Assembly (NCBI GenBank): GCA_949825025.1
Contig: OX463778.1
Coordinates: 3,238,501 to 3,302,500 of the forward strand
Length of the DNA stretch: 64,000 bases
Direction: 5' to 3'
DNA from: Siphlonurus alternatus
Taxonomy: Eukaryota; Arthropoda; Insecta; Ephemeroptera; Siphlonuridae
Program-made: the position numbers and the translations under genes
The notes under the pieces: model-generated
Told to the model about the DNA's origin: nothing
The model's input: the letters and a program-made list of their open reading frames with translations, nothing else
Databases searched by the model: none
Part shown: positions 1 to 9,803 of the stretch, in pieces
How positions within the stretch are numbered: position 1 is the stretch's first letter
Layout: every line of letters begins with the position of its first letter

Positions 1-1115
1 AACATATACGTACACCGATGCTGGGAATGGTTACGTGAGATATAATAAAAGAAGGTGATTTTAAACGGTCAGGATTTTCCTAGAAAAATATTATCTTTTC
101 TGTTGTTGTTTACAAAGTGTCAAAATTAAATTTATTATAATATGATAAATAAATTAAAAACGTGTGTTTATAGAAGTATGATTGTAATTTGTAATCACGT
201 TTACAAATTAGATAATTTTAATAACAAAATAAATACAGTATATATAACAACTAATACTGAACGGTAATATAATAATAGTCTTTTATACTAACTTCCACTT
301 CATTTCATGGAGTATAATACATATTGTATATTAATGTTTATTCAAATTCAAATTTTTATTTCGATCATAGGCTGTACAGCATGGATCACGTCAATTATTA
401 CATTATAATAATTATATTATATTATAATTATATTATAATACGAAACGAAAACTTTCACCTTAAATTATTATTTATTATAATTTAAAATATTCGATTTTTT
501 TTTTATCGTTAATTATGAACAAAGTTAAAAACATGTTCTTGAGTATAAAATAATGATTTTGACAGACGAGTATTAAATTGTTAGATAATATCCATTGAAG
601 GTGGATAGAGAGATGATTGAAATCGTGAGTTTACATTAATTAGCCACCATCGCCTTCTCGAGGACTTTTTGAGGACGCGGGCCATGCCACAACGGGGAAA
701 TGGTACGCATCATCAACATCAGTCTAGAGTTTCCCACACGACTCACGGACTACAGATCACTATCTCACGGTGCTCACACAGAAAAAAAAAAAAAAGTAAA
801 AAACGAGCGCGGTATGTTCGCGGTTGTGCGGCTGTTGTGGCGGGAGCGTGTCGTGAATGTGCTGGAGAAATCACTTCTTTTCCGATACAAATAACAACAA
901 CATACACAAAAAAATATCACGTCAACCTGTGATGTGGGAAAATATATTATATCTGATGTGATAGAATTGATATAAAAATAACATTCTTGTTTTTTTAATA
1001 AATGTTTCAAATTTTACAACCAAAAATTTCTAAAATAGTTAGAACGTTAGAACACTAAAAATATAAAGATTGTCATTTTTTATTTTTAACTGTGGCATGA
1101 AAATTTTGATATGAT
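1..1115. other. AT-rich non-coding DNA, probably a fringe intron
   Basis: Apart from the LINE tail I see no gene. A more GC-rich patch at about 650-880 has short open frames on the plus strand, but they end in a poly(A) run and resemble nothing I recognise. Because fringe exon 1 is read leftwards from 4360, this stretch is probably intronic to fringe (inference). Confidence 0.4.
341..402 (-). mobile_element. LINE 3'-end fragment
   Basis: This 62-bp stretch is, on the minus strand, identical to bases 57848-57909 on the plus strand. It carries the motif GATCGAAATAAAAATTTGAA, an AATAAA-like signal followed by a short TTGAA-type tail, as expected for the 3' end of a non-LTR retrotransposon. No coding remnant is seen beside it, so it is a heavily 5'-truncated copy. 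The LINE assignment rests on the longer copy near 57 kb. Confidence 0.5.
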
Positions 1116-1168
1116 ATTGGGGGCATACATGACCAAAATGTGTCAATTTCCCCAAAATACCAACCAAC
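1116..1168 (+). repeat. Dispersed repeat, copy 1 (second copy near 46.7 kb)
   Basis: About 50 bp beginning GGGGGCATACATGACC and ending in a CAAAATACCAACCAAC-type tract recurs in the same orientation at 46714-46768 with very few differences. The repeat class is unknown; it could be one end of an undescribed element. Confidence 0.6.
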
Positions 1169-2101
1169 GAAAATTTTATATATAAAGTTGCGTGAAATCT
1201 AGTTAGCCTTTAGGTTTATTTAATTAGAGTGAAGTTAAATTAAAACGGACATAATATTTGTCGCCTCGGAAAATTTCCCTAAAAAAGACAATATCAAACA
1301 ATGTTATTTAATGGCGAGGAGAATTCTCTAAGGCGAGGAGTGTACACACAACATATAACTATTAACGTAAATAATCTTCAGTATAGCATCTTAGGCCATA
1401 GGCATAATTATTTACATGATATATTATGATCAAAATATGAAGCGTGCAGATTTGATGTAATTATAGTTTACAATAAAACTAATGATAGGTAAATTAACTA
1501 ACATGCGACGGATGGATGAAGTTACATCTCGACGCTACTGTAAATAAAAAATATCGAGCACGCTGCGCACGAGCTGCGTGTTTCTCAGCTATGGTCCCGC
1601 ACGCGTTTCTCGGTCGTTTTTTTATCCCGCTGATCTCTGAAAGGACCCGCCGCGGGGCAAGCAACCATCCCTCTCACCCTTCTACCTGCTGTGAGCCGCC
1701 CTTCCTCACGCTTGAAAGTAAAATATTTTGACTTCGGTGCCTGCGTCAAGTCGAGACGAGGGAGTTCCCTCAGATTGTGATTTATTTACCTTTTAATGGA
1801 AAAACGAAATAGCCCAAAGATAGTAAACTATAAATAGAAATGGATTTCTCCTTTTCCAATTATTTCAAGCGATGGTCCTGTAAATAAACTGCAAGTACAG
1901 TTCTGAATTTTCCCGATGAGCCATAAAGTAGCAAACTAGAAAAACCGCGCCTTTTGTTTAGGAGATAGGCACATTTAAGGTCGTGTTTTATTAAATTAGG
2001 ATTTCCTATATGTAGGATTTTTTTTTTTTTTTTTTTTTTTTTTAAACACCAACAAAATTAGAATGCTGTTCTATGGTACTACCATCTGCATGTCTACAAT
2101 A

Positions 2102-2509
2102 TTAAGGGTAAGATAACGCCACCAATGTTAAAAAAAATCCCTCACACAAAAATTATGAAAAAAATTTAAAATGTTCTCCTCTACACCCCCTATCAGTAGC
2201 TAAAATATCAGGTATACAAATACGATCTAGTTTTTGAGTTATAAATTTTTAAAGTTGACTAATTTAACATGGAAGAAAAAAAAAATTAGTTTTTGAGTTA
2301 TAAATTTTTAAAGTTGACTAATTTTTTTTTCTTCCATGTTAAATTAGTCAACTTTAAAAATTTATAACTCAAAAACTAGATCGTATTTTATTTGTATACC
2401 TGATATTTTAGCTACTGATAGGGGGTGTAGAGGAGAACATTTTAAATTTTTTTCATAATTTTTGTGTGATGGATTTTTTTTAACATTGGTGGCGTTACCT
2501 TACCCTTAA
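2102..2509. mobile_element. TTAA-flanked foldback MITE, copy A
   Basis: A near-perfect foldback of about 400 bp. The ends read GGGTAAGATAACGCCACC and, inverted, GGTGGCGTTACCTTACCC, and each is bordered by TTAA (2102-2105 and 2506-2509). Arms of about 170 bp pair around an A/T-rich centre that contains an extra partial arm copy. There is no open reading frame. TTAA duplications are typical of piggyBac and Kolobok transposons, so this is a non-autonomous relative of one of those (inference). Related copies lie at 20.7, 21.5 and 60.1 kb. Confidence 0.8.
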
Positions 2510-3480
2510 TCTACAGTTTAAGTACAGTATATTTTTTCTGAATAACCATATGAACATTAAATAAAAAAGCACCAATTTCAAAATGCACAAAATAAGCATT
2601 CAAAAATTGAAGTGCGTGCTGATTTCAATGTGGAATGACCAGACAAAATTTGGAAACACTGCAGTACTGTAAATTTATTTATTTTTCACTTTCAATAAAA
2701 ATTAAATTGTACTTTGCTAGATAAGCTCAAGCTCCTTTTCCCTCCCTTGAATGCTTGAATTGCTCTCATTGTCAGTGCTCATAATAGGAGAAAAAAAAAA
2801 TTGAAAGTGGGAGGGTGCTCTTGGAATAATTTTTAAAAAAATTAATTTTAACAAAATTGGTCCCACGGACTTACAAATCTCCTAATTTTGTTATACATAT
2901 AGCTGAATCTTTTCTTGGGATTTGTTAGTTTTTTAATTATTTTGATATCTTTATACAGCCAATCGCTGTTTCTGAAAACTTTCCTCACCAAGAGATGGCA
3001 GTATTGTCATAAGGTTATAAACACAATAAATAATAATAAAAGACAGTAATAATGGAGTCTACTGAATGTAAAACTTTTGGGACAGTCAAACATTTCTTTG
3101 CATGAGTTGTTGGTGCAGCAGCATAGATCAAAGTGAAAAAAAAAAAATATGCAGATTTGCAATTCAGGATAAGGTACAAACAAAGAGCGTATTGAAGAGC
3201 AGCCAGTGTAGACAGTGCGATTGTGGGCATGATTCACAAATGAGTTCATATTCAGAGAGATAACCAGGTTTCACACTGTCCGGGTTTAATAAAATTGTAT
3301 TAGGCTTACGCTGTCTATGGTGGTAGAGAAACCTGGTTATTTTATATTTCATGTTGCGAATCACGGCTTACATATCCAATGAGCATGAGTCCAGGAGGAG
3401 GCCCATTCAGAATCCTGACTGTCTTGAAGTTTACTGTATAAAGTAAGGCTTGTGCTTCAGCAGTAAATACTAGAATATTG
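2510..3480. other. Non-coding stretch, probably fringe intron 1
   Basis: AT-rich, with short homopolymer runs. Open frames on the minus strand around 3007-3364 are low-complexity and lack plausible splice or codon structure. No gene or RNA is supported here. Confidence 0.4.
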
Positions 3481-3882
3481 AGTCTCGGAGGGAAATTGGT
3501 CGAGCGTGGCGCAGTGCATTGACCGGTTCTCGTTAGATCACCGAAGTCAGGCTACGTCGAGCGTGGTTAGTACTTGGATGGGTGACCGTTTCAAGTAAAA
3601 AATACGCTGCTCCCTCCCTGGGGTAAATTTGTCTCGCTTTCCACCCAGTGCAGTAATGCACTTGTGTGAATGTGGTTCCCCAGGCTTTGGACATCGCTTT
3701 GGTTCATTGAGAAAAAGTAGAGGTGTCCGTCCTGACTGAGGTTTTCCACGGTTCCCTCAGTCTCACCTCAGCGAATGCTGGGACGCGTAAGCATGCAGGC
3801 CGTGGCCACTATCCGTTCCCTATCCAGTACCCCGTCGCGAGCTGTAAGCTCTTAGGGGTGTATCCTTGTAAAAAAAAAAAAA
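3481..3882 (+). mobile_element. 5S-rRNA-derived SINE, full-length copy
   Basis: Bases about 3522-3590 match the internal promoter half of 5S rRNA: GATCACCGAAGTCAGGC (box A region) followed by GTTAGTACTTGGATGGGTGA (intermediate element and box C). A body follows with a core around 3738-3790 (TGAGGTTTTCC, then CGAATGCTGGGACG), and the copy ends in an A-run at about 3871-3882. It is a 5S-headed SINE (SINE3-like class) in the same orientation as G-alpha and opposite to fringe. A minus-strand relative at 48345-48702 aligns along its whole length. Confidence 0.85.
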
Positions 3883-3937
3883 TTAAGTTTTCGATCTCCT
3901 TAATGGATTCAATGTTAGGGGAAAACTGTCAACTTAC

Positions 3938-4360
3938 CTCATCTTTTGCGAGGGAGAACCAAGTCTTGAGGATGACATCGAGTCTACTTCTATGGAAGTT
4001 GCTGGTTGTCTTGACACTGATGAAAACATCACTGAGGCTTGTTAAAGTTTGTGCTGTGGTTGTCGATTGTGCAGGCTGCACTTCAAGTCCTGACGGTGCC
4101 AGCAGCTGATTTGACTTTATACTACCAATATTTGCATGTAAGGGTAGGCTATTAGCTACAACACCCACTGAATCATAGTCTCTATTAGAAATAGATCTAG
4201 GAGCCCGCTCCTGATATGAAGAAAGGTGATCTACAGTGTCTGATGGTTGCACATTATTGTAAATACACAGTGTTGTGTAGGCAGCAACTAAAGTCAATAT
4301 CACAGCTTGCAAAACTATTTTCATTCGTAGACGCATATTGTTATAGTTAAATGAGCTCAT
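3938..4360 (-). CDS. fng: Fringe beta-1,3-N-acetylglucosaminyltransferase, first coding exon (partial gene)
   Basis: Fringe enzymes are Golgi type II membrane proteins that extend O-fucose on Notch EGF repeats. This exon encodes the first 141 residues. A short basic cytoplasmic tail is followed by one hydrophobic anchor (about residues 15-34), a serine/threonine-rich stem (35-108), and the start of the catalytic domain, DVFISVKTTSNFHRSRLDV and then KTWFSLAKDE, which is the diagnostic fringe entry motif and is especially close to the insect form. The exon ends in phase 0 at a consensus donor, GAG followed by GTAAGT. The ATG at 4358-4360 was chosen because the longer open frame upstream begins only with GTG. 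The DDD metal-binding motif and the C-terminus must lie beyond the left edge, since I find no matching exon in bases 1-3937. A 5S-SINE sits about 50 bp inside the intron. Confidence 0.82.
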
Positions 4361-4478
4361 AACAAATTGTTTAACACGTAAAAAACGAGATCTACATACC
4401 ACTTTCACCTCTGGTCCATTGCCAAATGAACACTGACCACTTCAGCAAACTACATTTTCGCTCCATGTTGTTATTGTG

Positions 4479-4486
4479 TGACGTCA
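4479..4486. promoter_or_regulatory. CRE palindrome upstream of fringe
   Basis: TGACGTCA lies 119 bp upstream of the fringe ATG, followed by a GC-richer patch (ACTCGCGGCC). CREB/ATF-family bZIP proteins bind this palindrome. A promoter role is inferred from position only. Confidence 0.45.
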
Positions 4487-4489
4487 CTG

Positions 4490-5420
4490 ACTCGCGGCCA
4501 AAAACAGTGTCCCGAATAAATCAACAGTTGGCGGTTTTTGGCCATCTAGCGAGAAAATTTTACACTTCTTGCAAACAAGTTTTAGTGCTGTATCATTTGA
4601 AAAAAGAATGTTTTTGTATTTTAAACTTTTTAATTACTTTTTCTTTAGTAGGCAGTAATTAGCTAATTATTAATTAGAATATCATCGATTTAGAATATAA
4701 TGTTATTTTTTTTTCTAACACTGAAAGCTAAAAAAAAATATATAAATAAATAATTAAAAAATACAGTAAATAATAAGGGTATTATTATTTATTAATTATT
4801 TTTATATTTTAAATCTGTGCATGAAAGTTATCAGGCAATTATGAGACACTAATAACTGCACTACACTGATATAATTTTGAAGTTGTAAGAAAGATATAAA
4901 TCTACTCCACTCAACAGTTATCTTTTCTTGTTTTCATAAATAAACCTGAATGGAGCTTGAATGTAGTTTTCATCAGTCTCAATTGTTAATGTAAATAAAT
5001 TCGTAAAATTATATACATTTATTTTACATGCATTTTTTTACTCTTATATTTATCATATTTTAAGCAAGCAGCACTGTCAGTAAAGCAGCTAAAATAAGAT
5101 ATGTTGAGGAATAATAAATAAAATAAAATGCCAAAGGTGGTGAGAATTGTAAAACTTCCAAGGAACAATCCTATTTGCAGTAAAATGTTGCACACTGTTA
5201 TAATTGGCATAAAAGGTCCGTAAAAGTGAAATAAAACCTCCTACAGTATTAATACTATTAATTCTTTCGTTTGTTGCAGTGTTGTTAATATAAAATTATA
5301 AAATTCTGAAGGCAAAAACAGCAATTGTACACTTTTTACAGCTTAATTACACAGGATTATCTCTTTAGAGTTTTAAATAATTCCCTCCCTTTGAAAAAGT
5401 TTAAAAACTCACATTTGGAA
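4490..5420. other. Intergenic region between fringe and DDX56
   Basis: AT-rich DNA between the 5' end of fringe and the 3' end of DDX56. It must hold the fringe 5'UTR and promoter; I see no further gene. The open frame at 5019-5210 is AT-rich and has no supporting features. Confidence 0.5.
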
Positions 5421-5421
5421 T

Positions 5422-5427
5422 TTTATT
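5422..5427 (-). terminator. DDX56 polyadenylation signal
   Basis: AATAAA on the minus strand lies 30 bp after the DDX56 stop codon, giving a very short 3'UTR. Confidence 0.7.
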
Positions 5428-5456
5428 GAGATGAAAGAGACATATTGACAGAGAGG

Positions 5457-7459
5457 TTACGTGGACTTCTTCTTCTTGTTGAAGCCAGCGAACTCCATGC
5501 TGAGCAGCGGGTTCTTCTGTTTGGCGTTGAAACGAGCGAGGGCTCGACCTCCGCCGGTGCCGGGCTGGTCTCTCGGGTTGCGTCGGCGCCGAGCAGGCCC
5601 CGCGAGACGCTTGAGGGACTTTGGCACCAGGTAGTCGGGCACGTCGGCCAAGTGGGGCTGTCGGCGAACCACGTGCAGTGCCTTGTCGTGACGCAGAGAT
5701 GCCAGGTCACGAGGGTTGTCCTCAAAGAACGTCTTCAGCTTCTCACAGTTGAAGATCTCCTGTGGAAATAACAAAAAATGTGATTAACAGTGTTTTTAAA
5801 AATACAAATGTAAAAAATTAAAAATATTTAAGTAGCCGGTTGAACAGCTGTTCTTTTAAAAACAATCAATAGCCTTGATAATTTTGTTTTATTATCATAA
5901 AGCTGACAATATGGAAGATTTACTGAACACCAATATAAAATAATAATGAACTGTCAAATGAAACTTACTTCCTGAATAATACTGAAGGTTTACATTCTCC
6001 TGAGTTTAATAATAATTTATCCAGAACATCATCAGTTCTGTGAAAATAGCTCATTATTTAAAAAGTTTTTTCTCACCACTTTGATCTCCTTGAGCCTGGC
6101 CTCCCTCACTGCAATCCGAGTGACAGCTCTCCAGGCATCACGGGCACGATAACGGAACCCTTCCACCTCCTCCATCTTGAACTGGTAAGCCTTGATGACC
6201 GTTTCCTCAGAATCGCCGCGCAGGTACTGCTCTACCTTCTCTAGCAGGGGGCGCTCTGTGAGACTGACAAACGACAGAGCAGTGCCTTGATTGTTGCCTC
6301 TCGCAGTGCGGCCAACTCGATGAATGTATGGGTTAACATCAGGCGGGAAATCAAAGTTAATTACGTTGGATACAAACTGAAAGTCAATACCTCTTGAGAC
6401 TCCAGATTCCTTATCTTTCTTACGCTTCCCCTTTTGTTCTGGTTTCTTTTTACCTTTTTTTGTTGGTTTCTGCTCAGGTTTTTGTTCTGGTTCATCCAGT
6501 GCTTTCTCGTCTGAGGCGATGATAATATCGTAGAGACCTTGGTTAAACTGAGCTACTGAATGACACCGAGCTGCAGCAGGAAGTTCTGAATTTAACAAGC
6601 AAGTGGGGATGCCAAACTGTTCAAGGTACAACTTGAGCTTGTAACATCTGTCTACTGTATTGACAAATACTATGGTCTTGCCTCTAACCAGGTGCAGTTT
6701 GAGCAGCACATACAAGATGACAGCTTTCTCTTCCTCCTCTGCTCCAATGTGGTAATGTGCCAGTTGAGACGGTGGTGCTACCTCTGGTTCTTCAAGCTTC
6801 AGGATGGCTGGTCTTCGTAAAGCCAGACGTCTCAATTCTGTCACATCCTCACTGAGTGTAGCACTAGCTAACGCAGATTGGCGAACTTTAGGTAGAAATT
6901 CTAACAGCTGTTTCAGATCATCTTCGTAACCAAAACTTAAAATATGGTCAGCTTCATCAATGATTACGATCTCCAGATTTCGAACATCTAAACTGCCAGA
7001 CTTTAAATGCAGCAGAGCTCTTGCAGGAGTGGCTACAACAATGTCAGGCTGCTCCATCAAAAGTGGCTTCTGTGAAGACAGCTCAAGCTGAGGGGAAATG
7101 TCAACACACTTTATTTCTCTCGAGCATTTAGAAGACAACTGTGTAAAATTTGAGTGGATTTGACTACATAATTCTCTAAATGGTGCCAGTATTAGAGCTC
7201 GAACTGCCTGTACTCTTGCTGCTTGTTTTGCATTAAGAATTTTCTGAATAACAGGAATTGCAAAGGCTCCAGTTTTACCAGAACCTGTTCTGGCTTTGAT
7301 AAGCACATCTCGGCCTTCCATTAGCAGTGGAATTGCAGCTTCTTGGATGGGAGTTGGCTCTAGCCAACCTAGTTTGGCGATGGCTTTTAAAAGACGATCA
7401 TCAAGCTCCATATCATGGAAGTTGCATGGCTGCTCCTCAATTTCATTTTCTTCTTCCAT
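5457..7459 (-). CDS. DDX56: DDX56-type (Dbp9 family) nucleolar DEAD-box RNA helicase
   Basis: ATP-dependent RNA helicase of the DDX56/Dbp9 family, which acts in the nucleolus in large-ribosomal-subunit assembly. There are two coding exons, 7459-6077 and 5759-5457, joined in phase 0 across a 315-bp intron (donor GTGAGA, acceptor TTTCCACAG), for 561 residues; the human protein is 547. Visible motifs: Q motif GWLEPTPIQ (31-39), Walker A ARTGSGKT (56-63), DEAD (168-171), motif III SAT (199-201), motif V RGIDF, motif VI HRVGRTARG (380-388). The family-specific tail EKLKTFFEDNPRDL is followed by VPDYLVPKSLK and a lysine-rich end. A lysine/glutamate-rich insert (about 323-352) precedes motif V, as in other DDX56 proteins. 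Motif Ia reads PFREL instead of the usual PTREL. The ATG has a strong context (GCCATGG) and sits just after a TTTTGTAG that looks like an acceptor, so a 5'UTR intron is likely. Confidence 0.95.
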
Positions 7460-7980
7460 GGCAGCTACAAAACAAGAGTATGCATGCAGTATATAACATA
7501 AAACCAATCATTATTTGATTCATTAAGAGTAAATTGTCACTTTTTTAAAATATCTATGCATATATAATAATTATAGCTGCTTGTCAGATTGTGGCTGTGT
7601 TTTATGCATGCAGTCCACATAATATGCACAATAGGTGACTTGTCCTTACACTGATCCTCGCCATCTGTGCGAGTGGCGCTGCAACTTCGTGTACGGTCAA
7701 AGCATGTAGAAACGAAATAATACATTGCGAAGATGGGGGAAAAATTTTGTGAACCGCGAGTTAGGTACGAAAGAAAATAAAAAGTTAACATTTTTCACTG
7801 CCAAAACGTGGTATAACTATTCTAGTTTGCTTCAGTGCAATTGTTTTCACCCTAGCACTGCTCAATTCCAAATACTAGCGAGATAAAGACAACTACCGCG
7901 GCTCGTGTGTGACGTCATGCTGCCAAGCGATTCTGCGATTGGTTGACCACAGAGCAGCCATTGATGGGTTAGAACGGGTA

Positions 7981-8250
7981 TCCGGAGAACTCGGAGCGGG
8001 GGCAACTGGGAGCCGGACGCCTCGGAGCCAAACGTGTTTGCTAGGACAACTCGGAGCGCGGACAACTCGGAGCGCGGACAACTCGGAGCTCGGACAACTC
8101 GGAGCGCGGATATCCTGGAGCCATGGCAGGACAACTCGGAGCGCGGACAACTCGGAGCACGGACAACTCGGAGCCATGGTAGGACAACTCGGAGCCATGG
8201 TAGGACAACTCGGAGCGCGGACAACTCGGAGCGCGGACAACTCGGAGCAA
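7981..8250 (+). repeat. 16-bp tandem array, left arm
   Basis: Repeats of GGACAACTCGGAGCGC with variants in which the last bases become a CATGG- or CACGG-type linker. The first 60 bp hold degenerate units (CAACTGGGAGCC, CTCGGAGCC). The unit is GC-rich in otherwise AT-rich DNA. Confidence 0.9.
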
Positions 8251-8935
8251 CGTATAATATACATATTCGGATCAATTTCAGCTATTTTCATCATAATGTC
8301 ATCATCAATATTTCTCTGCATTCTTATATGCACATCAAGTTTCATATATTCTATAGCAACCATTTATAATTTATTATTATTATTATTATTATATTGTTTA
8401 TATTATGCTTATAATGCGGATTGATAAAATGTTCAATCAGATAGGTGTCGTTTCCTTACCTTCATCATGAAGACCATTGTTTATAAACTTTGTGATTTTT
8501 TATGTTTTTATTACATGACTTCTGAATCATTGATGATTTCTTCATTAACTAACTTAATTAACTGTAATTTTGTATTATTGTTAATATTGGGCTAATGAAC
8601 TGAAATATTTTTTTTGTATAAAGTTATTGTATTCAATATTATTATGAGAAATAAATAAAGCCCTTAGTCTTCAATGAATGTTTTGTATTATTTAATTTCA
8701 AATATTAGATACACAAGGAACTTTAAAACGACGAATGAGGTGGATAATTAAGTGGATAAATTAAGTAGAAAAATATAATTATAAATGGTTGCTATAGAAT
8801 ATTTTATGTGCATATAAGAATGCAGAGAAATATTGATAATGACATTATGATGAAAATGATTCCCGGACAACTCGGAGCGGGAGTTCTACCGATACCGATG
8901 AAAATAGCTGAAATTGATCCGAATATGTATATTAT

Positions 8936-9175
8936 ACGTTGCTCCGAGTTGTCCGCGCTCCGAGTTGTCCGCGCTCCGAGTTGTCCTGCCATGGCTCCGA
9001 GTTGTCCGTGCTCCGAGTTGTCCGCGCTCCGAGTTGTCCTGCCATGGCTCCAGGATGTCCGCGCTCCGAGTTGTCCGTGCTCCGAGTTGTCCGCGCTCCG
9101 AGTTGTCCTAGCAAACACGTTTGGCTCCGAGCCGTCCGGCTCCCAGTTGCCCCCGCTCCGAGTTGTCCGGGAATC
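8936..9175 (-). repeat. 16-bp tandem array, right arm (inverted)
   Basis: The same unit read on the minus strand (GCTCCGAGTTGTCC on plus), with the same order of variants as the left arm, including the CCATGGC linkers and the outer CGTTTGGCTCCGAG block. The matching order shows that the arms arose by inverted duplication and not by independent expansion. Confidence 0.9.
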
Positions 9176-9293
9176 GTTAGAACGACATGACGTCATGCTG
9201 TCAAGTGATTGGTCGACTTTGAACTGCAAGTTGCAAAAAGTTGCAGCGCCACTCACAGATGGCGAGGATCAGTGTAAGGACAAGTCACCTATT

Positions 9294-9773
9294 AAAATTT
9301 AAAAAAAAAAATAATAATAAATTTAAATAAATGCAAAGGATCATAAATATCATAATGTATGCATAATATATAATATGCCATACAGTGTCAATCAAACATA
9401 AAACACGTGGAGACTGCAGTGTGCCATGATCCATTATTTTACGCATTCTGTTTCTGGGTAATATTATATAGCATATTATAAGATCCTTTCATATTGCTAT
9501 ACAGAAATATGCATACATTATTAAAGTAACACTTAATATTATTATAAACGTTACCTTTTTTGTTACAAAGTGGTTTATTTTTCTCGAATCTTGCACCTTG
9601 CACCACGCTTGTTATGAACTTTGCACATATGATTGAAAGAGTACGTTCATTTTATTGGTATGCATATAAATCATTTAGAAAAGTTGCGCATATATATCAT
9701 TTCACGCAAAAATCAACTACTGCGCAGCTCTAGTAGTGAAATATAATTTTCTAGTTAAAAGTCGGATGATCGA
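9294..9773. other. G-alpha-12/13 upstream region
   Basis: AT-rich sequence between the inverted repeat and the G-alpha start, with several ATGCATA-type words. It presumably holds the G-alpha promoter and 5'UTR. No coding sequence is seen. Confidence 0.4.
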
Positions 9774-9781
9774 TGACGTCA
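9774..9781. promoter_or_regulatory. CRE palindrome just upstream of the G-alpha-12/13 start
   Basis: TGACGTCA ends 22 bp before the ATG at 9804, preceded by GATCGA. Its position suggests core-promoter or 5'UTR placement (inference). Confidence 0.45.
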
Positions 9782-9803
9782 TTCTTTCCATGAATGGAGC
9801 AAG

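Larger units (their letters stand above)
7630..9293. repeat. Large inverted repeat between DDX56 and G-alpha-12/13
   Basis: The left arm (7630-8372) and right arm (8778-9293) are inverted copies around a 405-bp AT-rich spacer. Matching blocks from outside in: 7630-7690 pairs with 9235-9293; the 16-bp arrays pair; and 8255-8372 pairs with 8778-8935. The left arm carries about 190 bp that the right lacks, and the right carries a ~43-bp insert with its own GGACAACTCGGAGC unit (about 8857-8900). A segment around TGACGTCATGCTG is in direct, not inverted, orientation in the two arms (7910-7950 and 9188-9216). No transposase frame is present; the long frames across the arrays are repeat artefacts. 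Confidence 0.85.

Noticed and set aside
1516..1731. 71-residue frame with a GC-rich patch
   Set aside because: No splice sites, no recognisable motif, low-complexity flanks.
3481..3600. A functional 5S rRNA gene
   Set aside because: Only the promoter half matches 5S; the 5' third is different sequence and a SINE body follows. It is a 5S-derived SINE.
3723..4109. 128-residue plus-strand open frame
   Set aside because: It runs through SINE sequence and then antisense through fringe exon 1, so it is a shadow of those two features.
7668..7690. An alternative upstream start for DDX56 in the ATGGCGAGGATCAGT block
   Set aside because: If spliced to the acceptor before 7459 it would be out of frame with the helicase, so it cannot add coding sequence; it may still be non-coding exon.
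7862..8424. Several long frames on both strands (Ser/Arg/Thr-rich or Cys/Pro-rich repeats)
   Set aside because: They are translations of the 16-bp GGACAACTCGGAGCGC array, which stays open in several frames; no codon or splice evidence.
8804..9302. Long frames in the right arm
   Set aside because: The same array in inverted orientation; repeat artefacts.
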